64,000 bases of DNA. Source: Phytoseiulus persimilis. Lineage: Eukaryota; Arthropoda; Arachnida; Mesostigmata; Phytoseiidae. The stretch lies in contig CM075101.1 of the NCBI GenBank assembly GCA_037576195.1, positions 12,152,001-12,216,000 of the forward strand, written 5' to 3'. The position numbers were made by a program, and so were the translations under genes. The notes under the pieces are model-generated. The model saw only the letters and a program-made list of their open reading frames with translations. It made no database searches and was not told the DNA's origin. This document shows positions 15,601 to 27,600 of this stretch, piece by piece; positions within the stretch are counted from its first letter, which is position 1; every line of letters begins with the position of its first letter.

Positions 15601-18600
15601 CATTATTTCGGTTCTAAGCGTCTCATCAACGGCGAACGAACGCGCGGTGGTCGTTTACGGGCCTCGTTATGAACGATCCACTTAGTGTGAGCGGACTCCT
15701 CGCAGAACTCTCTTGCAAGGAGGGAACAGGTTTTGTCGCGCTCCACAACGCGGAAACCGTACTTCACCGCTTCAAACCAGAAACCGAACATTAGGATTAT
15801 CGTTACGACCGCCTTCCGGATCAATCGAGGCACCGTTGCGAGAGACAGACTCAAACGGCTCATGATGGCCACGATTTTTTGCTTGATCACCAGAATGGAC
15901 AGCGTTTCGCAGATTGGGGACGAAGATACAAGATTGTATCTGGCGAGCGCGAAGGGTGCAAAACTGAACTTCGAACAATCGCTCAACAGCCGCCGTTTCA
16001 GCGGGAGGAGAAACGCTGTGCGATGGCCTCTGACGCAAATCGCTCACTTACGTGGAGACTGCGTCCGACAGGGCCCGAGCGTCTCAAGACGTTCGGCGGT
16101 CGGAACGAAGCTTCCTGCGCGCGTGCCAAACCTTAAACATCACATGACGTGCGATTATCAGGTCCATCGGAAGGGCCTAAGGGGCTGCCTGGGTGAAATC
16201 GACGCGCGTGGATCCGCTTCCGGACTGGCCCGGCTCTACACGCCGGAATACGAAGAATCGCCTCGAACAAGCTTCTGTAAACTTCGACAGGAAGAGGAAT
16301 TGTTTGAGCGTGCGCCGCTCAGGCAGCTATCTAACAGTGGCAACAAACACGGCCGCTCCCGGAGCATCTGTCAGGCCAGATCTTCCTGCAGCGCTTCGGA
16401 CTGACGATCCCGTAGTTTTGTTTCATTTGGGAAGGACGAGGAAACCAGCTTGAGGAAAACCGACGCTGCGGCACGAGAACGGTTTCGTTACCACACATCG
16501 GAGAATGCTACGCGGAAGCTTCCGATCTCCGGGGTCTACGACGGCGTAGCGACTTGAATGTTTGAATCGAAGCGGGCCCCAGCTGGAACTGCGATTCCTG
16601 AACTGTTCTCGGAGATAGCTTCTACCGCGCTCACGAAATAGAAAATATGTCTATGCGCGGAGGACATGCGCGCGCGCATTCCCGCGCGGAACGAAAGTTC
16701 TCGGCGACGTTGTCCATATGCGCAGAGCAGAGATCCGGAAAGGATCCCGCTTCAGGAGGTTTCATGCCCCTGGAACGCAGGACTTGGGTCAACAGGCCAA
16801 CGGAAGAAGACATTGGAACCGTACGTGTGAACTTTCCCATCGGTGAGATTGCGATGCTGGGGTTAGAACAAAACCAACGGTTTAATGAAGTCGGACAAGC
16901 GTACAAGCTGCGAAAAGATTTGAAAGGCTGCTCCAAATGTAATAGAGTTCCAGCGATGTTTCACTGGCTATCATCGGCGCTGTCGCCAAATTCGACTTCT
17001 TAGGGGAGTCCCGAAGACGAGGACTCATGCGTTCTCCGTCCTCGTCGGCGATGCAGGGATCGCCAAAGTATGGAACGCGCCTGAATGCCCCACGCACCGT
17101 CCTCGAACCGAGTCCGTTACGAGACAGATAAGGTCAAGTCCATAATGGTCTTATCAAGGCTATGCCCAGCGTCCGAAAGGTCAAGTTGGCTGGGTGCGCT
17201 CGAATGATTCGATGAGGAATCCGAACCTTCACTCTTTCTGCGCGGTTCAGAGAAATCCAGCGAGCGGAATCATTCATTACCCGCTCGATCCCCAGCTCTG
17301 TGGTTTTTGAGTAAGGCCAACACAGGTCGAGACCTTGGCCGATCTGGATTGTGACGGCAACGCCGACTCTCGACAGTCTCACCGTCGAATCGAATCTGTC
17401 TTGTTCCTCTACCGCCCATTCACTCCTCCGTTAGGAGTCACATCCCCTCCTCTAGGAACTGCTCGAAGTGCCAAGAAGCTTCTACACAGCCTTTATAAGG
17501 AACAGATTGAGAACCGACGGCATGTGAGAGCGCCGGCACAGGGGTCAAGAGGAGGGAAGAAGACGCGTGGGAGCTCGTTGTGTGCTCCGTGGCCTGTCTG
17601 AGGCTTCGTGTTTTCTGCAGCAACCGGGTTGGCGTGTCTGAATGCGCGAGGGTCTTGACACGCTAGAGGGGAGAGGGAGACACGGCCAACGACCCACGTG
17701 TGCTCTCGGCGAGCGGGTCCTGGCAACCCTACGAAGTGCGTAGTGAGCCTAGCGGAGGAACCTTCTCTCCTCCACCTCCTCCTCGATCCGCAGGTCGAGC
17801 TGTTCGTCTGTTTGATACCCTTTCCATGGTTAAACAGGCTGCCAGGCTAGAAGGCAGCCAGGCTGACTGCATAGAGTTCGTAGCGAGCCGCCGATGTGAT
17901 CACAACGCCGACGACGTCGTTGTCGACAACCCTCTCAACGTCTGGCTTCTCTTTCGCCTCCGGAGAGTGGACACACGGCCCACTCCAGCATAACAGCATA
18001 CTCGTACGAGTTCCTGCGACGAACGGTCGGTCGTCCAACGTCCGATAGCCCTGTTGAGTGAACTCTGCCTCGGCTCGAACCCGTTCCCCGGGACGTTCCT
18101 AGCGCGTGCCGCACGTCGTTGACAACTCCGGCCTCGATCGCTCCGTTCCCCTGCCAGGCTCGCTTCTGCCTCGGCGCGCGGTTGACACCCACCGACCACA
18201 GTTCCGACTCGCAACGACCTTTTCTCAGTTTTGGGTTAGCCCGACCTTATCGGAGCCATCGCTGAATTTAATGGCTAGCGACTTGTGCGGTGAACCCACA
18301 AAAACTTTAGGAGGGAAACCTCTGGCCGAAGCCTGTGCACCAGGTCTGCTGTGGCGTGTAGTCTCCGGCAGCCGAGAGCCCGAGGGAGCAGCCTCAGACG
18401 TCCTGAACCCCCTGCGACGCCAGGACATCACCAGCGACGGTTCGCTGTGCGTTCCACGCCAAGATTTCCGTTGGTGCTGCGGCCATTTCACACCGTAGAC
18501 CAAACGCCCAAAATAGGATCAACCAATCTTCGCTTTGTTTGTACATCTGCACCCGCCATCAACAATCAGCCCGGTCCGACCGAAGCAATACCAGAAGTGT

Positions 18601-21600
18601 CACCATCCGTCACGACGACGCTGCGCGAAACCCTGCACGATTGGCACCCAGCTCTGCTCGTATTCACCCACGTCGTCGAGCTAGCGAGGATCCTCATCAC
18701 GCCGGCCACAAAGGTGAGTCATCCAGTGATCAGAGCATACAATGGAACGGCACCCTCTCGGCCCGAGCCGTGGTCAAGAGCCTTGAACCTCTCAGGCGCT
18801 CGAGAGGAGCTCCTGGGACCTTCGATAGGAGTTGCGCCTCTCGAAGCATCTGGCATGCGCTGCCGAGAGCACGTCCTCTGAACTCGATCCTTGGCTCGTT
18901 CGTTTGTTTGTCTCAAACTTCCCCCGCGACTGTCTGGCACAGAGTCCGATGTTCAGAAACGAGATGTTTTCCGACGCTCGTTTTGAAACAAACGAATGTA
19001 GCTGTGCCAGCTGAGGAAAGCCGCCACAGATGCCCGAGAGAGCCTCTAGCGCGGGACTCAGACAGATGATCAGCAGATCGAGCTAACCGCCGACCAGCCG
19101 GTCGAGCAGACCTTTGAATCTGGCGTAGACATCTGAGACTCGGCCACAAGGTGACAGGCGAGATGTTCTCGAAGCTCGGGTGTCTGGCGTTGGACGTCAC
19201 CGTCCGCATAGGTTTCGTGGCCGTCGGTTACGCTCTAGGCCACGATGAGGCCCGGTTAGGAACTCCTGGTGGAAAATTCCGGCGCGACCCGCCCGATGTT
19301 CACGGACTCGGTTGTTGGCGTTGTCGTCGGCATTTGATTCGCCCGGACAGGCCCTCCGACGCTACCTTCGATGACGCTCACACGGATACCATTTATCGCC
19401 ATAAAACTCCCGATATATTGTTTCGTGGTTATTCATAGAGTCTCCACTACACGCAGCATCTGTGACCGAGCGGTCGGCTTCGATAGTTAAGCCGCGGGAA
19501 CATCCTGCGTGACCTTAGGCGAATGGTAAATAGCCGTCGATACGATGTTATTCAAGACTTGTGCTCGGAGGCGACCGCGAGTGGTTGTGATTCATGACTT
19601 GGCTGCGGACAACTGTAACTAAAGTGGACGGTCCGCCGAAACATGAACTGTCGAAACCACTGATCGAAGTCCAACCCGGGCTCCGTCCCATTCCAACTGC
19701 CTGATCTGTATCGGCCGGAGCGACAAATAAAATGTTGACATCTCCCATCGCACATTAGCGGCGTCGTTGACGAATCTTCGCACGTCAAGCTCGCAGGCGG
19801 TATTTGACCAGGTGTTCACAGCCAGCAGCCAGAGCATCCATCACGGTAGGCAGCCATTGAAGTCAGCAGAGCTGACGTTGTTTCAACAGAGCAAACACGC
19901 TCGTCCTGGAGGCCATCGAGGCTGCCTTTATTCATGTGCTGCTTTTCTCCCCTCTCGTGTGGTTCCAGTTGCTCAGAAGCGCAGCTTGTGTATGCGGAAC
20001 GCATCCTTTGACGTCTGTTGTGCGAGATAGTTCATGCCTCTGGAATGGAATCACTTTCGAATGGTCAGAAGAGGTGTTTCCATCGCTGAGCGTTGCTCGA
20101 TCGATTGTCCAGGCGACCAACCGTTCGGTCACTCATTGCCAGGTGGTTACAGTTTGACCCGAGCTCGATGTCAGCGTTGCGCCGGTCGTCCGGGGCCGAA
20201 GTGGTACTCGGAATGTTCGTCCGTTCCGATCGGGCTGACGATCGAATCAGAATGAGCACCTTCCGCAACTCTCGGCCTTCGACCACTTGAGGAAGGGATA
20301 TCCTCTGAGAAGACCTTCTTTCGAAGAGAACTTGCTCTCACCCAATGCTCGAGCTTCCTGAAGAGGGGTTTGAGTTGACGACTCTAACGATTCTCTCATC
20401 CTTTCTCCTCCAAGGTCCGCACACCCGGCCACAAACTGTTTGCTTACCTCCGAGACATCCAGGGTAAGTTGGCAGATAGCAACCTTGCACAGCACACCAT
20501 AGAAAAAACTCAACCGCCTGAAACACTTATCGCTTTAACTGCGCGCTTCCAAATGGCTAAAGGAGCGCTTTAGTTTCAGATCTCGAAATCCTTACTGTCT
20601 AAGGCTACAGGAAATCCGAGGAGTAAACTGATCCGCAAGATAAAAAAATCTCTCGACGCAATCCAAAGAGCTCTCCCTCTTGCTGATTGATCCCCGTTCG
20701 CCCAAAGCACTGCGACTCGTCTCTGCAAGTTTTTCGTCTCATTTTCGGACAGGGTCCGGTTCTAATCGAAACTGTGTTGCTGTTCGTGCTGTTTGAGCCG
20801 CACTCGACGACCGTTTCCGGGTGCGCGCTCCATTGACGAATGGAACTTGACCCAGGCTGAACACTAGGATTTTCCAATTTAGCAGAGATTGTTTTTGTGT
20901 TGTTATCGCACTGTGCTGATACCGCCATCGACTGTCGTGACCATCTGAGTCCCCTTCTGCCATCGTCACCGAAGTCAGCCCCCCAAGATGTCTTCCCCCG
21001 AAGGAAGCCCCGAACGCAAGCTCATCGTCGGCCGACCCCTGAGCCTGCAGACGCAAGGGGGGTCCGTGAATCTGGCCTTCACCCAGGAAGACGACCTGCA
21101 CAGCGCTGCGGCCACCGCGCCCCGCAACGTGCAGTACACCATGTACAGCCCGCTGTCCGAGGACGGCCGCTACCCCCAATCGCCCGACGGCTCAATATAC
21201 TCTGAACGCTCCCAAGCGCAGCTGATCCGCGCGGCCGTCGCCGGCAACCACGCGCGACACCTCGGAGCCCCGGCAAGCTATTCCATAAACGTGGGCGCGG
21301 ACAGCGCCTACAAAGACGACTTCGTCATGGAAAAGAATGCGTCCGTCGTGTCGCGCGACTCGTTCAACGACGACGCCAACTCGAACAACGTCGAGTCCGA
21401 GGAGAACATCTGCGGGGTCTTCCTCCAGATGCTCGTGCCCTTCATCGCCTCGGGCCTCGGCACCGTGGCGGCCGGCCTCCTGCTCAACGCGGTGCTCGAG
21501 TGGGAGAACTTCAAGGTCATCTCCGAACTCGTCACTCTCGAGCCGGTCCTGCTCGGTCTCAAAGGGAACCTCGAAATGACGCTGACCGCGAGACTATGCA

Positions 21601-24600
21601 CCGCGGCCAACATGGGCAACGTGGACCACTCCAAAGAGCTGTGGCGCCACGTGTCCGGCAACCTCGTGGTCACGCAGCTCCAGGCGATCGTCGTCTCTGC
21701 GCTGGCCTCCATCATCAGCGTGATCATCCACGTGCTGAAGGGAAACGAGTTCCTCCTGGGCAACACTTTCGTCCTGTTGTCGTCGGCCCTCCTGACGGCG
21801 TCCGTGGCGAGCCTCCTGTTGGGCCTGCTCATGTCGGCGATCGTCATCCTGAGCAGACGATTCAACCTGAACCCCGACAACGTCTCCGCCCCGATCGCGG
21901 CGTCGCTCGGCGACATCTTGACCCTGGCACTGCTCTCCTACATTTCGGCGTTCTTCTACAGCTTCCGACACCACGAATGGCTGTCACCGCTGGTGATCTT
22001 CCAGTTCCTCGCTCTACTTCCCCTCTGGTTCTGTATCGCGTACAAAAACACCACGGTTCGCTCGGTCGTCATCACCGGGTGGACGCCGATATTGTGCGCG
22101 ATGGCGATTTCGGTCGGGGCAGGTCAGATCCTCGACATTGCCACGCATTGCTACAAACTGATGGCCGTATTCCAGCCGGTGATTTCGGGTGTCGGCGGCA
22201 ACCTGGTTGTCGTGCAGACGTGCCGCATGACCACTCTGCTCGGGAGGAGGTCCCAGCTGGGAAACCATCCGGAGGAGGACAACCGTGTCCTGGTTTCACC
22301 GGTTTCGGCGCTCTTCGGGAAAACCTATCTGTCGCGCACGGCCCGACTACTTCTGCTCGTGACCGTGCCGGGTCACACCCTATTCGTGTACGTGATCCAT
22401 CTTGCACACGTGAACATCACGCCGCTGTTCCTGTTCTTCTACCTGACATCTGCCGTGGTGCAGGTGGCAATCCTGCTGTACATGGCCCGGTGCTTGGTGT
22501 ACTTCCTGTGGTCGAGAAGTGTTGACCCCGATAACGCGGCTGTCCCCATCCTGACAGCCGTTGGGGATCTTTTGGGATCCGGGTTCCTGGCGGCATCTCT
22601 CGTGCTGCTCTATAAAATCGGCGATAAGAGCTCCTTGCTGACAGAGACTTGCATGCCGCACGCCGCCGACGGATTTGCCACAACGACCTTCAACTCGACC
22701 TTCGTCTAAGCGCCTCGCGGCATGGCCGACGACTGCCCCAGTCCTAACTGAGTCTGGTCCCAAACTCCGGAAAGTTCGGGCTAGCCACGGAAACGGAAAC
22801 GTGTTCCCACAGCGGTGATGATTATGATGATGGCGCGCAGCCATTTGTTCACGGTGGCGTCGAGTTGTGCGTTGTCTGAGACGGGGGTCGAAAACTGGTG
22901 ACGGGGATTCGTCGTTCCGTAACGCGAAGAATTCCGGTCCGCTTTCCATAGTACTGAAACGTTGGGCGCTGCACAACGACAACCGCTGTTCCTACCGCCG
23001 CAACAACGCGATCCGGAGAGGAAAAAATTATCTCGTTCCTGGTCACGACCCGCTTCAGTTTCACTTTTGACCGAGAAAACGCCGGTAACCTCTATCATCA
23101 TCATCGTTACTAGTATACGATTATTTTTCCCTGCACAGATTCTTCCCACAAGCCTTCCTTGATGGCGCAGCCACGATTATTGTTCCCCCGTCGAATTTCC
23201 ACCGGAGATCGCCGTCGACCCATCGACCTCGGAAAACGGGTCGGCTGAGAATTATGTTTCCGGGTCTCCGATCCTGGTACGAGAGTCATCTCGGCGACAT
23301 GTTCAGCCGGTCTGTCCCATTCGATGCTCCGGGAGCTGGAGGCGCTCCAGAACCGCAACGAGTCGCAACTCAGAACAAGTACACGAGGAGAACCATTTCG
23401 AGAGCGTTTTGCGAACAAACTGAATTCTGCATTTTGCGTTCGGAGGAAGGCGGGAATATGTTCGCCAAGGAGACCGTTTCTGAGCTTCTCAGCAGGGCGG
23501 CTCGTCTTTCAGAATAAGAGTTGGAGTCGGTGTGTTCTCGCGTGGGATTCGCAACCGTCGACCTGTTTGTATGTAACTTGTTGGAGTGTAAATAAATTCC
23601 CTCATTATTCCACTGATGCCAACGCCTTGCGCGATCGGGGTAATAATCCGTGAGTGGCATCTCCCGAAAAATCCCAGTGATTCCTTGACGAAGTCGATCA
23701 GCCTGACGAGCTGCTCTGAGTTGCCGTTCTCCAAGGCAGGGCGCACAAACACCCGGTTCCAGAGCAGCCTTCGCCGGTGTCGACAGTTTTCCCCAAGACC
23801 CTCGAACCTTCGTTGGAGGGGGCCGAGAACCTCTCGGAGTGTTCATGTGAGGAGATCGGCGAAACAATAAGTCGGCCCCCAGTCATCAAGTTCTGGTTGC
23901 CGCCGTAACCTTCACTGAATCGGACCTGAACCGCAAGCACGACTTGGAGTTCTTTCACTGTTACCGAGTTCACATCGGGGAAGCGATGTTATTGTTCGTG
24001 CTTCCTTAGCCAGATTGCTGTACCGAAGATTTTGATTGGGAGGGAGGGAATGCAGAAACAAGCAAGCTCTGCGTTCCAGGAACAAAAGAATCAAGCCACC
24101 GGGGATTCTCCGGCTGCTGGCCACCACAGAGGAACAGCTGAGATTTCTATGATCGTTTTGTTACAGAGATTGAGAGCGATACTAATTTTTCTTCATAAAA
24201 CCTATGCGCTGGGTCAAATCGTCTTGACTTCGAGGTGAAGACGAGTCCGTTGCTACCAATGTTGCTGATAACGAATTTTCGACTGAGAAGTTGCAAACGA
24301 GGAAAACAGAAGAACCAGGAAGGAGTTTTGTTGCGCAGAGGTGGAATCAACGTCGAAAGAATGAATTAGGTTTCTGCCGCCATTGCGTCCACGAGGGCTT
24401 TCTGCCATACCTTCCCGCTCTCCGGTAGAGCGAATATGCTCTCTGTAAGGGCGGGTAGAGGCATCTGAGGGAGAAGTGTTCTCGACGAAAAAGGGATATG
24501 TAATGTGAACTGCGGGTTCCATCAATCGATAGTGGATTCGTGACCGAGAAATGATAAAATGGAATGTTTCCCGTTTAGAAGCCGTATCTTCTCTCTTTTA

Positions 24601-27600
24601 GTCGTAGATTTCCCGCATCTCAGTGGCTGGACTGTCGGGTGCTTGTTCCTGACCCCCTGATCCTGTCCGCGTTTCAATCAATGCCACCCCCGAGAACCGA
24701 AGCACTTTTTCGAAGTCTGAAGGAATAGGATGAGGATATTCTGGAGGTATGAGATCAGCGCAGGTGATTCGAACCCGAGAATCGACCTCCGTTCCCTTCC
24801 AGAGCAGCAAGGCCCTGTGACTTTCCTCGCCAGACTCACTCCCTCTTTCTGTGAATGACAGCTCTTCATATTCGCATCCGGAAGTAGAGCTTGACATATC
24901 CGAGTGCATAGCGTCTGGTCCGCTTCAAGTCGGGATTTCATGAGGTGGGCAGATTGAATCGAGAGAAGGAACAGGACTCCTTGACCTCTGGGGACTCCGA
25001 TACTCTTGGTTCACTTTGGAACTCCGCTCGCAAGGAACGCTCCAGGATTGAGCGGGTGACGGGGAACGAGAACAGCCCTTCGGATGAGCTAGTTTCGAGC
25101 GAAGTCATCAGAAAAAAATCTTTGTCCAGACGCTCACACTGATTGCTAACCGGGACGGCGACAACGGACCTGACAATGCTGTCCTACTCTGCCCGAGATC
25201 CTATGAGTCACTCAGAATAGCTCTGAGGCGCCGAAGTCGTTTCTGCCGCTGCCATTCAGAAGGAGAGCTAAAACTGAGCCGCGCCGAATACATAACCAGC
25301 CAGCACAATTGACCGTAATCAAGCATGTATCCAAAGCTCTGACCCGTCAGAAAGAGATGCTCTTAGCCGTCCCGCAACCATTGTTTCACTCTCAACTCGG
25401 GCATGACAGCTCACAATGGTGGCGCTCGCGGGGGACCTTTGACACATCACGCCTGGTCACGCGTTTCCATCGGGAACAAGCGGGGAGAAGAACGGATGCG
25501 TGGTCGGTCGGTCGAACGGACCGCACAGGCTGACAGTCGACTTCAGGAGGCTACCGAAAAAGACCCCGCCTGGCTTTTGTCGCTTTACGTAGTGCTCTGA
25601 CTCCCATTGACGAGCCACCTGAAGTCCGAGCTATGCACCGAGGTGTCCGAGAAATCGGGGTATTGGAAGCTTTGGGCAGATTGGGACCCCAGAGGTAGTC
25701 GCTCATTGTCCGCCAGAAGCAAACAGAGAGTGAATACGTCCGTTTCCTACTGTGCTTTTGCTGACCAGCTGAAAAACTAGTGACCTCGCCTGGTCACCTC
25801 GGTAACTCCACGATCGACCTCACCTTCGCCTGGGGGGTCGGATCTCTGACTGGAGGCTTTGGCCACAACACGAAAACCTGTCAGACTATATCTACATCAC
25901 CTCCAATGTCTCTGAGGCGGATCTTCCTCGGTCCCTCAGCCGTCTGCTCCGCTCAAGGTAAACTCCAAGAAACTTCTCAGGCTCCAAGACCACTCTCCTA
26001 ACTCAGTCATCGACCTCATCGAGGACAGCTGTGGAAGTGCCGCCCGTCTTTTACTGGCGCCTGCGCACAGGGCCCCAAAATACCGGTGGAATGGTGAGTT
26101 AGAAGAGGCCAGACGAACTGCACCAAGCTCCGAAGGTCTTACACTCGCTCCAGGGCTCGTGGGAACTCTCTAGCAGTAGACACGCGCCGCAGAGAGTACT
26201 AGAAGTCGAAAGCCCTCCCTCGCAAGGAAATCTCCAAGAGTAAACGTCAGCAATGGTCTTCTCTCCTCGACGACATCAACGCTGGCCATCGTTTCCTTTA
26301 TGGCCAAGGACAGAAAAAGCTGGTCGCGGAGATCATAACCAAAAACCTCGCCAAAAACCGCTCTCGCTATATTTTCCAGCGCCGAACTCTACTCATTTTG
26401 AGCTGACGCCGCGCGCGCTCTCCGGGACTTCGAGTCGCGAGATCTGAGAGACGACCGCAAAAACTTCAGATTGAAATTTCATTCCTCCAGCTGAGTCTTC
26501 GAGGGACCTGCTCGGTTGGTGGAAAAGTTGGACGAGTTCAGATTAGGAGACGTATCCGAAGAAAGCGCGAAAAAAAGAAAGAGGAACGCGAAAAATGTTC
26601 CGAGAATTGATCGCTCCTTAGCAGCGGAGCAGAATTCCCCGTTGAGCATTCAAGACTCATCAATGCTAGATTGGAGCTTTGGGACGCCGCTTTGCACTGT
26701 ACCACGTCCAACAAACGAGCCTTGACAATCTTCGAGCTGAGATCACGTAGCGTCATACCACCGCACCGCTCCATCAACAAGTGACTCTACTTGTATCACG
26801 GTACGAACATTTCTTATGTTATATGGCTATTTACGCTTTCTTGATTCTGTTTATCGGCGACTCGCTATCGTCTGCGGAAGTGAGCCACTGCTTCTGCTGT
26901 CGCGGTCGCTGCCGCTATTGCAAACCGTAGCACGGCGAAGTCCAATTTATTCCGTTTGAATAAATTCATCATCTGAGCTTTTCCTAAACAGTCGATGAGG
27001 ATGCTTTTCAAGACCGCCCGCACCTGCTCTGTCTGAACCGGTCGCTCAAAGGATTAAAATTCGGCAACGGCCGTTGTCTCTTCTGACTCACTCAGAGACG
27101 GTACGAGAGTGCGGTGCCGGGACCTCTAAGAGGCCTGCCCGCGAGACATCGTGATTGAAAAAGAGCAACGCGGCCTGGAGATTATCGGATGAGACAGTAG
27201 ATAAGTTGCTTGTCGTCCAAAAAGTCCTGGGCCTTAACCCAAGAAAGACCCTTCTTGTCGTATTAAGCTTACGTTCGACTTGATCCAACTGAGCCAAGAA
27301 GCGGGATATAGATAAGCCGAGACCACGTAAGATCGAAACAGCGTGAATCTAGTCGAAATTATGACATCGGAACGAAGCCAGCGCAGGCTTTCCAACGCTT
27401 TCACGACTGCCGAGCGATCGCTCCAGCGAGAAAAGGGGCTCACTGACAAATTACGCTCGGAACCACAGTCGGCGCCGGCGCATTGCGTAACCCGCGAAGA
27501 CGCACGAATCCATTATTTCCAAAATGAAATCATTCTCCGTTAAGTGGCTGCTTGTTCCGAGAGGAGGGGGCGGCAATCGAACACCACCGACTGGAGGCAC

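Larger units (their letters stand above)
4043..20987. other. Long gene-poor stretch, inferred AMFR intron (part 1)
   Basis: About 17 kb with no recognisable exon. Long open frames exist on both strands, often overlapping (for example 15733-16404 plus, 10851-10189 minus, 16-kb and 11-kb clusters), but none shows a family motif and they lack consistent splice sites. It contains an (AGTC)5 and a (CT)9 tract and a short tandem duplication near 14.0 kb. A minus-strand frame at 15986-15603 has one hydrophobic segment (KAVVTIILMFGFWF) but no identifiable family. Confidence 0.5.

Noticed and set aside
15603-15986. Minus-strand frame with a hydrophobic segment, considered as a chemoreceptor exon
   Set aside because: Only one membrane-like segment, no receptor signature and no partner exons with matching phase.
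15733-16404. 223-codon plus-strand open frame, among the longest unexplained frames
   Set aside because: No family motif, Arg/Ser-rich composition typical of chance frames in this stop-poor DNA, and an overlapping open frame on the other strand. Same reasoning for 6783-7388, 10189-10851, 11062-11712 and 13698-14381.
18100-18900. Plus-strand frames resembling a gag-pol polyprotein by composition
   Set aside because: No protease DTG, RT or zinc-knuckle motif was found, and frames are interrupted.
24740-24800. B-box-like ggttcgaatca on the minus strand
   Set aside because: No stem pairing around it; not a tRNA.
27088-27330. Possible reverse-transcriptase trace (GLNPRKTLLV) downstream of the LINE piece
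   Set aside because: Too short, and no YADD or neighbouring RT blocks are visible in any frame.
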